This document shows positions 7,655 to 15,651 of a DNA stretch of 64,000 nucleotides, piece by piece (position 1 is the first letter of the stretch; each line of letters begins with the position of its first letter). Source of the stretch: Eubacterium sp. (GTDB lineage Bacteria > Bacillota > Clostridia > Peptostreptococcales > Anaerovoracaceae). Location: the NCBI GenBank assembly GCA_021769965.1, contig JAETRU010000006.1, forward strand, positions 1-64,000, in the 5' to 3' direction. Position numbers and translations under genes: made by a program. The notes beneath the pieces are model-generated. The model searched no databases. It had not been told where the DNA came from and saw only the letters and a program-made list of their open reading frames with translations.

Positions 7655-7945
7655 CTAGTTTACAGGGTCTTCATCAGCTTCAGCCATGATGGAGTCAAAT
7701 TCCTGTACGACATTGGCAAACAGTGCCTCGTCCTCAATGTCAACCAGTTCGAACTCGTCATCACCGATTTCCTTGTAGCCGTAAATATACACATCATCTG
7801 AATCATCAAGCGGAATCAAAGCGATGTAGTCCTTGCCTGCGTAGTCAAATACGCCCATGATCTCACATTCCAGCTCGGTATTATCCTCGAATTCCAGAGT
7901 GATGATATCTGCTTCGTCCTGCAGGTTGTTCTTGTTATCAGCCAT
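7655..7945 (-). CDS. DUF1292 domain protein
   Basis: 96 aa from ATG 7945 (TGGAGGATTATT ribosome site). Strongly acidic small protein: DIITLEFEDNTELECEIMGVFDYAGKDYIALIPLDD… VYIYGYKE, the DUF1292/YrzB signature (…L.D..G.e….i...f…g..Y.vl.p). Its function is unknown; in many Firmicutes the homologue sits next to RNA- or DNA-maintenance genes such as yrrK. Here it follows uvrC with an 85-bp gap and has its own terminator. Confidence 0.8.
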   Translation of the reverse strand: MADNKNNLQDEADIITLEFEDNTELECEIMGVFDYAGKDYIALIPLDDSDDVYIYGYKEIGDDEFELVDIEDEALFANVVQEFDSIMAEADEDPVN

Positions 7946-8030
7946 AATAATCCTCCATTTTTCTTTACAATGCAGCTTTCGCGCCAAAGCGCATGCTACT
8001 CTACTAATATACCACTGATTCTGAAATTTA

Positions 8031-9866
8031 TCAACCAAAATATTCTTTTATATTCTTCGCCACGCCGGATGTGATCCCCGGCACCTCCATCAGCGCCTCG
8101 ACAGATGCCCCTTTGACAGCCTCCAGTGTGCCGAAATGGGCCAGCAGCGCGTTTCGACGGGTAGGTCCCACGCCGCAGATGTCATCCAGAACGGAGTGGA
8201 AAGCGTTCTTGGTCCGCAGACTGCGGTGGTAGTCGATGGCAAACCTGTGGACTTCCTCCTGAATCGTTCCGGCATACCGGAAAAGAATAGGATTGCTTTC
8301 CAGCGGGATCTCCCTGCCATCTTCAAAGACCATGGCTCTGGTCCTGTGGCTGTCATCCTTTGCCATACCCGCTACGGGGATATCCAGCTTCATAGCCCGC
8401 AGAACCTTTAAAGCCGCAGTCACCTGACCCTGTCCGCCGTCCATAAAGATAGCGTCCGGCATATGAACAAAAGCCGGATCTCCCGCCTGCGCCCGCCTGA
8501 ACCTTCGGTAAAGCATCTCCTGCAGGCTGCCGTAATCGTCGGGGCCTTCGATGGTTTTGATCTTGAACCTGCGGTAATCCTTCCTGTTAGGCTTCAGACC
8601 CTCAAAAACCACCATGGCTCCCACAGAATCCACGCCGTTGGTATTTGAAATGTCATAAGATTCGATGCGGTAAACCGGCTTTTCCGCGGGTACATGGCCA
8701 GACTCCCGGATGACCATGGCTACCTGTTCCCGCACAGCCTCCTGCTTTTCCTGCTGCAGCCGGGCCTTCTGCGACAAAGTCTTTACCATCTCAACACAGT
8801 CACTTTGCGCCATTTTCAGCAGCGCCCGCTTTTCACCCTTCTGCGGCACAAAGATCCGCACCTTGCGCCCCTCGCGGCGCAGAAACTCCTCCAGCAGCTG
8901 ACAGTCAGGGATCTGGCTTTCAACCAGGATCTCAGGCGGCACCATAGCCCACTGGCTGTAATACTGCTTGATGAATTCTCCTACCATCTCCTCCCGGCTG
9001 TCGCTCTCTTCTGACTGGATCTGAAAAGTCTCACGTCCCGAAAGCTTGCCGTCCCGTACCGTGAACAAAGCGATGAAGGAATTGTCCTGATCCTTCACAG
9101 GCAGCACCACGTCCAGGTCTTTATCCTGGGTCATGGTCACCCGCTGCGTCTCTGAAATGGCCTTGACAGAGCTGATATAGTCCCGGTATCTGGCAGCTTC
9201 TTCAAATTCAAGCTTTTCAGACGCCGCCAGCATCTTCTCTTCAAGACTTCTGAGCAGCGGCTTTTCTTTGCCGCTGAGAAATTCCAGAACTTTGTCGATG
9301 GATCTGCGGTACTCCTCCCTGCTGACCCTGCCGGCGCAGACCCCTCTGCACTGGTTGATGTGATAATTGAGGCAGGGTCTGTGTCCTGCTGGAAAGTCCT
9401 TCGCGCTGCACCGCTTCAGGCTGTAGATATTAGAAAGCAGTTCCACGATCTGATTTACCGCGCCGGCGTCGCTGTAGGGTCCGAAATACCTGCTGCCGTC
9501 CCGGGTGATGAGCCGGGTCTTCAGCACTCTGGGATAATCCTCAGCCATGGTTACTTTGATATACGGATAGGTTTTGTCATCCCGCAGCAAAACATTGTAG
9601 CGGGGCATGTATTTTTTGATCAGGTTGCACTCCAGAATCAGCGCTTCCATCTCCGTGCTGCAGGTGATATACTCAAACTCCGCGATATGGGAGACCATGG
9701 CGGCCACCTTCGGGTTGGATTTTGCCGCGCTCTGAAAATACTGACGGACCCGGTTGCGCAGAGAAATGGCTTTTCCCACGTAGATGATCTGGCCAAGCTT
9801 ATCCTTGTGCATGTATACTCCCGGACAGTCAGGGAGATTTTTCAGGTTTTCTTTGATGTCAAACAT
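8031..9866 (-). CDS. uvrC: Excinuclease ABC subunit C (UvrC)
   Basis: 611 aa, normal length. It makes both incisions in nucleotide excision repair after UvrAB finds the lesion. The N-terminal GIY-YIG nuclease (CPGVYMHKDKLGQIIYVGKAISLRNRVRQYF), a Cys-rich Fe-S-type segment (KRCSAKDFPAGHRPCLNYHINQCRGVCAG), the UVR motif (EEKMLAASEKLEFEEAARYRD), the RNase H-like endonuclease domain (YDISNTNGVDSVGAMVVFEG, DAIFMDGGQGQ) and C-terminal helix-hairpin-helix (GVGPTRRNALLAHFG… VPGITSGVAKNI) are all in order. It starts within 2 nt of the upstream carboxypeptidase stop and has only a weak ribosome site, suggesting coupled translation. Confidence 0.97.
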   Translation of the reverse strand: MFDIKENLKNLPDCPGVYMHKDKLGQIIYVGKAISLRNRVRQYFQSAAKSNPKVAAMVSHIAEFEYITCSTEMEALILECNLIKKYMPRYNVLLRDDKTYPYIKVTMAEDYPRVLKTRLITRDGSRYFGPYSDAGAVNQIVELLSNIYSLKRCSAKDFPAGHRPCLNYHINQCRGVCAGRVSREEYRRSIDKVLEFLSGKEKPLLRSLEEKMLAASEKLEFEEAARYRDYISSVKAISETQRVTMTQDKDLDVVLPVKDQDNSFIALFTVRDGKLSGRETFQIQSEESDSREEMVGEFIKQYYSQWAMVPPEILVESQIPDCQLLEEFLRREGRKVRIFVPQKGEKRALLKMAQSDCVEMVKTLSQKARLQQEKQEAVREQVAMVIRESGHVPAEKPVYRIESYDISNTNGVDSVGAMVVFEGLKPNRKDYRRFKIKTIEGPDDYGSLQEMLYRRFRRAQAGDPAFVHMPDAIFMDGGQGQVTAALKVLRAMKLDIPVAGMAKDDSHRTRAMVFEDGREIPLESNPILFRYAGTIQEEVHRFAIDYHRSLRTKNAFHSVLDDICGVGPTRRNALLAHFGTLEAVKGASVEALMEVPGITSGVAKNIKEYFG

Positions 9867-9867
9867 G

Positions 9868-11193
9868 TTAAAAATGCCAGTCTCTTTCTCTGTAATCCTG
9901 CTCTCTGCGCATCTCTTCCATGGCTATCTCCATGATCTTTCTCTGACGGATGCGCTGCTTTTTCCGCCTGTATCTGGCTTTCACAGCGGATATCCAGATA
10001 AATACCAGCAGAAACAGGATCAGACAAGCGCAGATGATCATGGTGCCTGTATTGGAAATGCCTACATAGGATGGAAACCATCCTGCCTCCACATCTTCTT
10101 TGACGATCAGATCCACCTGGTTGACCAGCTCGTCTGCCGCGTAGATCTCCAGCCTGCCTACTACAGTCCCGGCTTTTACCGGCGCGGTTACGTCGCTGTT
10201 CATGGTCACTTTTTTCGCGATCAGAGACTCTGAGGCCTCCTTTGGCAGGTAAGCGTAACCGGTCTCTGCTGTATAGGTCTCCAGACGGGTCTTTGCCCCG
10301 TGTTTGATGCGCACCTTGCCGGTTTCTTTATCTTTGCCGATGACCTTGACGCCCTCTACCTTTTCTTTCGCATAGCTGATCAGCTTCTTGACGTCGTTGT
10401 TCCGCTCCTCTGCCGTATCGCCCAGCAGAACAATAAACAGCCGCAGACCGTCGCTGCGGTAGCCCAGAGCAATACTGCAGTTGGTATCATCCCAATAGCC
10501 GGTCTTACCCGCGTAAACGCCGCTTTCCGGATCCTTCAGAAAGCTGATGTGGGTCTTCAGTATTCTCTTTTTATGCTTGTTGGTCTTTTCTACGGTATAG
10601 CTGGTGCTGCCAGCCGCTTTCCGTACTATGTCATTGGAAAGAGCCATCTTGGTGATCAGCATCATATCATAGGCAGTAGTATAGTGTTTTTTTGATCTGA
10701 GACCGCTGGGATTGGTAAAATGAGTATTTTCACAGCCGATATTCTCCGCTGTCTTATTCATCAGGTCTGTGAAGCTGTCCATATCGCCGCTGACCGCCTC
10801 GCCCAGGGCGTAAGCCGCGTCATTGTCGCTTGGCAGCATACATCCGTAGATCAGGTCCTGAACGGTCAGGATCTCACCCTCTTTCAGATTCATGGAAGCC
10901 TCTTTCTGCGCGGCCGCTTTGGCAGACACAGTCACTTCCTGATCCAGCGGCAGATTCTGCACAGCCAGAAGTACGGTCATCAGCTTGGTAACGCTGAAAG
11001 GTTCCAGCTTCTTTTCCCGATTTTTTGAATAAACGATCTCCCCTGTATTCTGGCAGTAGACGATGGCGCCTGAAGCCGCTATCTCAGGTTTCGACGCCTT
11101 AGCCGCGAAGACCGGCGACGCCTGGCTGGTAAAAACCATCGCCGCCATCACCGCGAATACGATGATCCTTTTCATTCCTGTTCTTATGTACAT
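9868..11193 (-). CDS. D-alanyl-D-alanine carboxypeptidase (DacF/PBP5-like) with C-terminal TM
   Basis: 441 aa (ATG 11193 used; MKRIIVF six codons later is an alternative). The signal peptide ends near SPVFAAKA. Catalytic motifs: SVTK (FSVTKLMTVLL, about 61), SDN (PSDNDAAYALGE) and KTG (YAGKTGYWDD). A PBP5-type C-terminal beta domain follows and then a membrane helix (MIICACLILFLLVFIWIS) with a long basic cytoplasmic tail (KARYRRKKQRIRQRK). The enzyme trims the terminal D-Ala of peptidoglycan pentapeptides outside the membrane. Using a true C-terminal TM rather than an amphipathic helix is less typical of PBP5. A second paralogue lies just upstream (11241), so the pair likely arose by duplication. 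Confidence 0.9.
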   Translation of the reverse strand: MYIRTGMKRIIVFAVMAAMVFTSQASPVFAAKASKPEIAASGAIVYCQNTGEIVYSKNREKKLEPFSVTKLMTVLLAVQNLPLDQEVTVSAKAAAQKEASMNLKEGEILTVQDLIYGCMLPSDNDAAYALGEAVSGDMDSFTDLMNKTAENIGCENTHFTNPSGLRSKKHYTTAYDMMLITKMALSNDIVRKAAGSTSYTVEKTNKHKKRILKTHISFLKDPESGVYAGKTGYWDDTNCSIALGYRSDGLRLFIVLLGDTAEERNNDVKKLISYAKEKVEGVKVIGKDKETGKVRIKHGAKTRLETYTAETGYAYLPKEASESLIAKKVTMNSDVTAPVKAGTVVGRLEIYAADELVNQVDLIVKEDVEAGWFPSYVGISNTGTMIICACLILFLLVFIWISAVKARYRRKKQRIRQRKIMEIAMEEMRREQDYRERDWHF

Positions 11194-11240
11194 GAATCTC
11201 TAATGCTCTCCTTCCTTGCGTCCGGCCGGCCTGCCGCGGT

Positions 11241-12206
11241 TCAGGACGCGTATTCCAGCTTTTTGTAGCTGTAATTGAGAATCTGATTGGTGCTTTTCCA
11301 CCGGTTATCCATAGTGTCCTGCAGAACTACGGCATAGGTAGTCTTGCCATTTCTTTCACAGACGGATACCAGCGCCGCGTTGTTATACGTCCAGGTACCG
11401 GTTTTTCCGGCATAGACGCCGCACTTAGGGTATTTCTTCTTCGCGACAAAATAATTGCTGGTCGAGATCCAGCGGGCTTTATGTTTGTTGGTCTTTGCCA
11501 TCTTATACATCTCGGTGCTGCATGCCGTCCTGATCGTAGGATTTTTCATGGCTGCCTTTGTGATCAGAGCCATGTCATACGCCGACGAATAGTGCTTCGC
11601 GTCCTTCCAGCCGTGTGGATTGGTAAAATTGCTGTCCGTACAGCCCAGCTGTCTGGCTTTCCTGTTCATCAAAGCGGCAAATTTGGTTTTACTTCCGGAT
11701 ACAGCTATGGCAAGAGCCATGGCCGCGTCATTGCCGCTTGGCAGCATGGCGCCGTAGATCAGATCCTTCACCTTGACCTTTTCTCCGGCTTTCAGATCCA
11801 CGTTAGATCCGTCGATCTTAGCTCCCACATTGACCGCTGCCTGAGTTACAGTGACTGTCTGGTTCAGCTTCAGATGTTCCAGAGCGATCATACAGGTCAG
11901 TAATTTGGTAGTGCTCAGCGGATCCCGCTTGTAGTGGGGATTCTTGGAATAGAGTATCCTTCCGTCATCACCGTCGATGACGATGGCGCTTTTGGCGCTG
12001 ATGGTCGGACGAACCGGCTTTTCGGGCTTCTGCGTCTCCTGCGGAATCTCAGGCTGCTGGACCTGTGTGCCTGGATCGGCTGTCTGTCCGGCAGCGTCAG
12101 ATCCGGCGGTTCCGGCTGCGGCAAAGGCCGCCGCGCTGCCTGAGAAGACCAGAGTCAGGGCCAGCAGACCTGCTGTCAGCTTTCTAATAAGTTTTTCTTT
12201 CTTCAA
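11241..12206 (-). CDS. D-alanyl-D-alanine carboxypeptidase (secreted paralogue), probable TTG start
   Basis: About 321 aa. The track ATG at 12239 has no ribosome site, whereas AAAAGGAGCAGGAACGA directly precedes a TTG at 12206, giving a clean signal peptide MKKEKLIRKLTAGLLALTLVFSGSAAAFAAAG; that start is preferred. A Pro/Gln/Glu-rich spacer (TQVQQPEIPQETQKPEKPVRP) leads to the serine-peptidase domain with STTK, SGN (PSGNDAAMALA) and KTG (YAGKTGTWTYNN). It ends soon after the catalytic domain and lacks the PBP5 C-terminal domain and TM of its downstream neighbour, so it may be free or loosely wall-bound. The role is peptidoglycan pentapeptide trimming. Confidence 0.88.
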   Translation of the reverse strand: MKKEKLIRKLTAGLLALTLVFSGSAAAFAAAGTAGSDAAGQTADPGTQVQQPEIPQETQKPEKPVRPTISAKSAIVIDGDDGRILYSKNPHYKRDPLSTTKLLTCMIALEHLKLNQTVTVTQAAVNVGAKIDGSNVDLKAGEKVKVKDLIYGAMLPSGNDAAMALAIAVSGSKTKFAALMNRKARQLGCTDSNFTNPHGWKDAKHYSSAYDMALITKAAMKNPTIRTACSTEMYKMAKTNKHKARWISTSNYFVAKKKYPKCGVYAGKTGTWTYNNAALVSVCERNGKTTYAVVLQDTMDNRWKSTNQILNYSYKKLEYAS

Positions 12207-12275
12207 TCGTTCCTGCTCCTTTTGATTTTCTTCATACATAGTTATTTTACCATGGAATGAAGCGAATGGAAAGCC

Positions 12276-12318
12276 AAAAAACCGCCCCAGCCATGCATCT
12301 TCCGCAAAGCCGGGACGG
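12276..12318 (-). terminator. Terminator of serC
   Basis: Minus-strand CCGTCCCGGC…GCTGGGGCGG hairpin (10 pairs counting G-T) followed by TTTTTT, 35 bp past the serC stop. Confidence 0.75.
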
Positions 12319-12352
12319 ATCTTCTTTTGATCTTTCCTCTGATCTGTGAAAA

Positions 12353-13444
12353 TTACTTGTTCTCTGCCTCGAATTTCTTCATGAACTCGATGAGCTTATC
12401 GACGCCTTCCATCGGCATCGCGTTGTAAATGCTAGCTCTCATACCGCCTACCGTTCTGTGTCCGTTCAGGTTCACCATGCCTTCAGCCTTGGCTTCCGCT
12501 ACAAACTTCTTGTCAAGGTCGGCGTCTCCTGTTACGAAGACCACGTTCATCAGGGAGCGGTCTTCTTTGGCGACCGGTCCTTTGAACAGATCGCTGCTGT
12601 CGATATAGCCGTACAGTTTATCAGCCTTGGCAACGTCTGCAGCATGCATTGCAGCTACGCCGCCGTTTTCTTTGATCAGCTTGAATACTTCTCCTGCGAT
12701 ATAGATCGCAAAGCAAGGAGGCGTATTGTACATGGAATCCTTGTCAGCGTGGATCTTATAGTTCAGGTAGGTCGGAACCTTCTCGTCAGCAAAGCCCAGC
12801 AGATCTTCTCTTACGATAACGATCGTAACACCGGCAGGGGCCACATTCTTCTGCGCGCCCGCAAAGATAAGGCCGAATTTGCTCACGTCGATCTCTTCAC
12901 TTAAGATACAGCTTGACATATCAGCTACCAGCGGAATATCGCCGGTGTCAGGTACTTCGTTAAAGTGAGTTCCGTAAATAGTGTTGTTATAGCAGACGTA
13001 AACATAGTCCGCGTCCGGTCTGATATCTTCTTTTGTGAATTTCGGAATATATGTAAAAGTATCTTCCTCTGAGCTTGCGATCACACGGATATCTCCGTAT
13101 TTACAAGCTTCCTGATAAGCTTTCTTCGCCCAGGACCCTGTTACTACATAGTCTGCCTTTTTAGAGGCTCTGAGCAGGTTTAATGGCACCATTGCAAATT
13201 GAAGAGTTCCTCCACCTTGTAAAAACATAACTTTGTAGTTATCAGGGATGTTCATGATCTCTCTTAAGTTAGCTTCTGCATCTTCGATGATTTTTCCAAA
13301 CTCTTTTGAACGGTGACTCATTTCCATTACAGACTGACCGCAGCCTTTATAGTCTGCCAGGTTAGCTGCTGCATCCTCGATGACGGAAAGTGGTAACATC
13401 GATGGACCAGCGGAAAAGTTAAATACACGATTTGGTTTTGTCAT
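12353..13444 (-). CDS. serC: Phosphoserine aminotransferase
   Basis: 363 aa from ATG 13444, behind GGAGGGCGACGAA. PLP enzyme converting 3-phosphohydroxypyruvate and glutamate to phosphoserine, step two of serine synthesis. The N-terminus RVFNFSAGPSMLPLSVIEDAA is the SerC hallmark; EMSHRSKEF and the lysine region FGLIFAGAQKNVAPAGVTIVI (Schiff-base Lys) follow; the C-terminus NLNGHRTVGGMRASIYNAMP is conserved. It is divergently transcribed from serA with a 156-bp shared promoter region carrying a dyad (13513-13544), so both are likely co-regulated. Confidence 0.96.
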   Translation of the reverse strand: MTKPNRVFNFSAGPSMLPLSVIEDAAANLADYKGCGQSVMEMSHRSKEFGKIIEDAEANLREIMNIPDNYKVMFLQGGGTLQFAMVPLNLLRASKKADYVVTGSWAKKAYQEACKYGDIRVIASSEEDTFTYIPKFTKEDIRPDADYVYVCYNNTIYGTHFNEVPDTGDIPLVADMSSCILSEEIDVSKFGLIFAGAQKNVAPAGVTIVIVREDLLGFADEKVPTYLNYKIHADKDSMYNTPPCFAIYIAGEVFKLIKENGGVAAMHAADVAKADKLYGYIDSSDLFKGPVAKEDRSLMNVVFVTGDADLDKKFVAEAKAEGMVNLNGHRTVGGMRASIYNAMPMEGVDKLIEFMKKFEAENK

Positions 13445-13504
13445 TTCGTCGCCCTCCATTAGTTTTTTGTACAATTTTTGCACAATTTTTTTGGTACGCC
13501 ACTT

Positions 13505-13551
13505 ATTATATCACTTTAATGCTTGAAAGTAAAGCGTCAAAGTGTTATAAT
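13505..13551. promoter_or_regulatory. Divergent serC/serA promoters sharing a dyad
   Basis: serA side: -35 TTGAAA (13523-13528), 17-bp spacer, -10 TATAAT (13546-13551). serC side (minus): TTTACT, 17 bp, TATAAT (13510-13505). Between and overlapping both -35 boxes is CACTTTAATGCTT…AAAGCGTCAAAGTG (13513-13544), an inverted repeat with arms matching at 12 of 14 positions. It is well placed for a regulator acting on both genes; the protein is unknown. Confidence 0.65.
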
Positions 13552-13600
13552 TGAAATTAAATCATAAAATCTTTACTAATATCAATAGGAGGTACTTATC

Positions 13601-14749
13601 ATGTACAAAATTGCAACACTGAACAAAATTTCACCTGTAGGTCTGGCCTGCCTGTCGGACAAATATTCCGTCTCTGGTGAAGTCTCTGGTTCCTCTGGTA
13701 TTTTAGTAAGAAGTCAGGATATGCACGAAATGGAGTTCGGCAAAGAGCTGCTTGCCATCGCGAGAGCCGGCGCCGGCGTTAACAATATTCCTCTGGACAG
13801 ATGCGCAGACGAAGGCATCGTGGTATTCAATACCCCAGGTGCTAACGCCAACGCTGTAAAAGAACTGGTACTGGCCGGTCTGTTCCTGGCCGCCAGACAT
13901 ATCCCAGCAGGTATCGCATGGGAATCTACGTTGACCGAAAACGTGAGCAAAACCGTTGAAAAAGGCAAGAGCCAGTTTGCCGGTACGGAAGTGCTTGGCA
14001 AGACGCTGGGCGTTGTCGGTCTGGGAGCTATCGGCGTGCTCGTTGCCAATGCCGCGCAGGCTCTCGGCATGAAGGTGATCGGCTACGATCCGTACTTCAG
14101 CGTCAAGTCCGCGCACAGCCTTTCCCCTTCCGTCAAAGTCATGGCTGACATCAAAGATGTAGTCGCTGAAAGCGATTACGTTTCCATCCACGTGCCTGCC
14201 ATGGACGCGACCAAAGGCATGTTCAACGCGGAGATCTTTGCTGCCATGAAGGAAGGCGCAGTCCTGCTCAACTTCTCCAGAGATAAACTGGTAAACGAGA
14301 CCGATCTGCTGGCCGCTCTGGAATCCGGCAGGGTATCCCAGTACGTCACCGACTTTGCGACAGACGGCATTCTGAACAAAGAGCACGTCATCTGCCTGCC
14401 GCATCTGGGCGCATCCACCGCTGAAGCCGAAGACAACTGCGCAACCATGGCTGCGCGTCAGATCATGGACTTCATCGAAAACGGAAACATCGTTAACTCC
14501 GTCAACTTCCCTGCCGTATCCCTGGGAGCCTGCAGCGGCGACAACCGGATCTGTGTCATCACCAAGGGCGAACCGGATCCGGTCAGACTGGCTTCCGCCA
14601 TGTTTGCCGACATCACGATCAAAGCTATCGCAGGCGGCACCCGCGGCGAATACGGCTACGCGCTGATCTCCACCGGCGATACCATCACTTCCGTACCAAA
14701 AGTGGACGGCGTAGTCAGAGTCAGAGTGATCCAGCCGGACGAAGCGTAA
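13601..14749 (+). CDS. serA: D-3-phosphoglycerate dehydrogenase
   Basis: 382 aa, the short SerA form. It oxidises 3-phosphoglycerate to 3-phosphohydroxypyruvate with NAD+, the first step of serine synthesis. AGGAGGTACTTATC precedes the ATG. The substrate domain contains IARAGAGVNNIPLDRCADEGIVVFNTPGANANAVKEL; the NAD domain has TLGVVGLGAIGVLVANAAQALGM; catalytic Arg/Glu/His are in NFSRDKLVNE, VTDFATD and LPHLGASTAEAEDN. The roughly 80-residue C-terminal ACT-like domain (NRICVITKGEPDP…) is present and may sense serine. It faces serC across a shared promoter region and ends at a strong terminator. Confidence 0.95.
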   Translation: MYKIATLNKISPVGLACLSDKYSVSGEVSGSSGILVRSQDMHEMEFGKELLAIARAGAGVNNIPLDRCADEGIVVFNTPGANANAVKELVLAGLFLAARHIPAGIAWESTLTENVSKTVEKGKSQFAGTEVLGKTLGVVGLGAIGVLVANAAQALGMKVIGYDPYFSVKSAHSLSPSVKVMADIKDVVAESDYVSIHVPAMDATKGMFNAEIFAAMKEGAVLLNFSRDKLVNETDLLAALESGRVSQYVTDFATDGILNKEHVICLPHLGASTAEAEDNCATMAARQIMDFIENGNIVNSVNFPAVSLGACSGDNRICVITKGEPDPVRLASAMFADITIKAIAGGTRGEYGYALISTGDTITSVPKVDGVVRVRVIQPDEA

Positions 14750-14783
14750 TCTGTCTTCATCCCGCGAAAAAAGATACCAGCTA

Positions 14784-14817
14784 AGCCCGGTCATAGCGCC
14801 GGGCTGTTTTGTTTTTT
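14784..14817 (+). terminator. Terminator of serA
   Basis: AGCCCGG / CCGGGCT stem with an 8-nt loop followed by GTTTTGTTTTTT, 35 bp past the stop codon. Confidence 0.9.
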
Positions 14818-14827
14818 AGATAAAAAT

Positions 14828-14887
14828 GTAAAGTTAGCTTGACATGGACTCCTCAATGTCATATACTCTATGTAAAGCTAGCTTTAC
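14828..14887 (+). promoter_or_regulatory. Promoter with twin 16-bp operators for the XRE gene
   Basis: -35 TTGACA (14839-14844), 17-bp spacer, -10 TATACT (14862-14867). A perfect palindrome GTAAAGCTAGCTTTAC (14872-14887) covers the start-site region, and a near copy GTAAAGTTAGCTTGAC (14828-14843) overlaps the -35 box. Their centres are 44 bp apart, about four helical turns on one face. Autorepression by the downstream XRE protein is the natural reading. Confidence 0.8.
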
Positions 14888-14912
14888 GTTCGAATTCAGG
14901 AGGAGTTTCTCT

Positions 14913-15110
14913 ATGAAAAACCGGTTAGAAGAAATTCGTACAGCAAAAGGGATCAAACAGGAAGAACTGGCTAAAGCGCTGGAGGTCTCCCGACAGACGA
15001 TCAGTTCCCTGGAGAATGGCAAATACAATCCATCCATTCTTCTGGCATTCAAGATCGCCAGATACTTTCAGCTGTCTATTGAAGACATTTTTATTTATGA
15101 GGAGGAATAG
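14913..15110 (+). CDS. XRE-family HTH regulator (YozG-like)
   Basis: 65 aa from ATG 14913 (AGGAGGAGTTTCTCT ribosome site); the upstream part of the track ORF covers the promoter and is not coding. The HTH fills the protein: RLEEIRTAKGIKQEELAKALEVSRQTISSLENGKYNPSILLAFKIARYF, ending LSIEDIFIYEEE, closely similar to the regulator at 2302. It is probably an autorepressor acting on the twin 16-bp sites upstream. It is followed 4 nt later by a membrane-protein gene whose ribosome site lies inside this gene's end, making a two-gene unit of the sort common in Firmicutes; the signal sensed is unknown. Confidence 0.92.
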   Translation: MKNRLEEIRTAKGIKQEELAKALEVSRQTISSLENGKYNPSILLAFKIARYFQLSIEDIFIYEEE

Positions 15111-15114
15111 ATCT

Positions 15115-15558
15115 ATGTTATGTAAAATGTTCGGAAAAGATAATCGTATATTCAATCTCACTTTAATCATTGCAGGCGTTGTCGCTATGGTCTTCGGCCT
15201 CTGGTACTCCCATATTATCTCCGAGGAGGTACACCATCTGCAGATGCTGGCAGGTATGTTCACCGGTATGGGAAGCGCCTTCCTTGCCTTTGGCGTGTTT
15301 TTCTTTCTTCGCAGCCGCTTCGGTTCTGCTGAAAAGAAAAAACAGCGCGAAATAGAAAGAAATGACGAGCGTAATGTGCAGATCACCCGCTACGCCATGT
15401 CCATAGCAGCCTTCGCGGCTGTACTTTTCTCCGCCATATTGATCTTTGTGCTCACCGCCCTTGATTACATCCTGCCGTCTATGCTGATTCTCGCAGGCGT
15501 CTATGCAGAACTCGCGGTATTTCTGATCGCCTATAAAGTCCTCGAAAAGAAGATGTGA
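15115..15558 (+). CDS. Small membrane protein paired with the XRE regulator (DUF2178-like)
   Basis: 147 aa from ATG 15115, behind GGAGGAATAGATCT; the track start (15016) lies within the regulator gene. Four hydrophobic segments (about 14-33, 45-65, 94-115, 120-140) surround a basic cytoplasmic loop FGSAEKKKQREIERNDERNVQ, a stretch typical of DUF2178/YqhQ-style small membrane proteins that accompany XRE regulators. The function is unknown. Because the regulator has strong operator signals and this is the only co-transcribed gene, it may be the effector or signal receiver of the pair. The family label is from recall. Confidence 0.6.
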   Translation: MLCKMFGKDNRIFNLTLIIAGVVAMVFGLWYSHIISEEVHHLQMLAGMFTGMGSAFLAFGVFFFLRSRFGSAEKKKQREIERNDERNVQITRYAMSIAAFAAVLFSAILIFVLTALDYILPSMLILAGVYAELAVFLIAYKVLEKKM

Positions 15559-15604
15559 TTCGCGGTCTCCCGCTTTGCAGCGGGCTGCCGGAATTTATTT
15601 CAAC

Positions 15605-15638
15605 TAAAAAATGGACAGATTCTCTGGAATCTGTCCAT
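15605..15638 (-). terminator. Terminator of the downstream NlpC/P60 gene
   Basis: Perfect 12-bp stem ATGGACAGATTC / GAATCTGTCCAT with a 4-nt loop, followed on the minus strand by TTTTTTAG, 14 bp past the hydrolase stop. Confidence 0.85.
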
Positions 15639-15651
15639 AAATATGTTCTGT

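Noticed and set aside
6154-7689. 511-aa plus-strand ORF
   Set aside because: Antisense shadow of the FAD oxidoreductase; codon usage and motifs favour the minus-strand gene.
13445-13600. T-box or other riboswitch before serC/serA
   Set aside because: No AGGGTGGNACCGCG-type T-box motif or leader hairpin-terminator; promoters lie too close to the starts.
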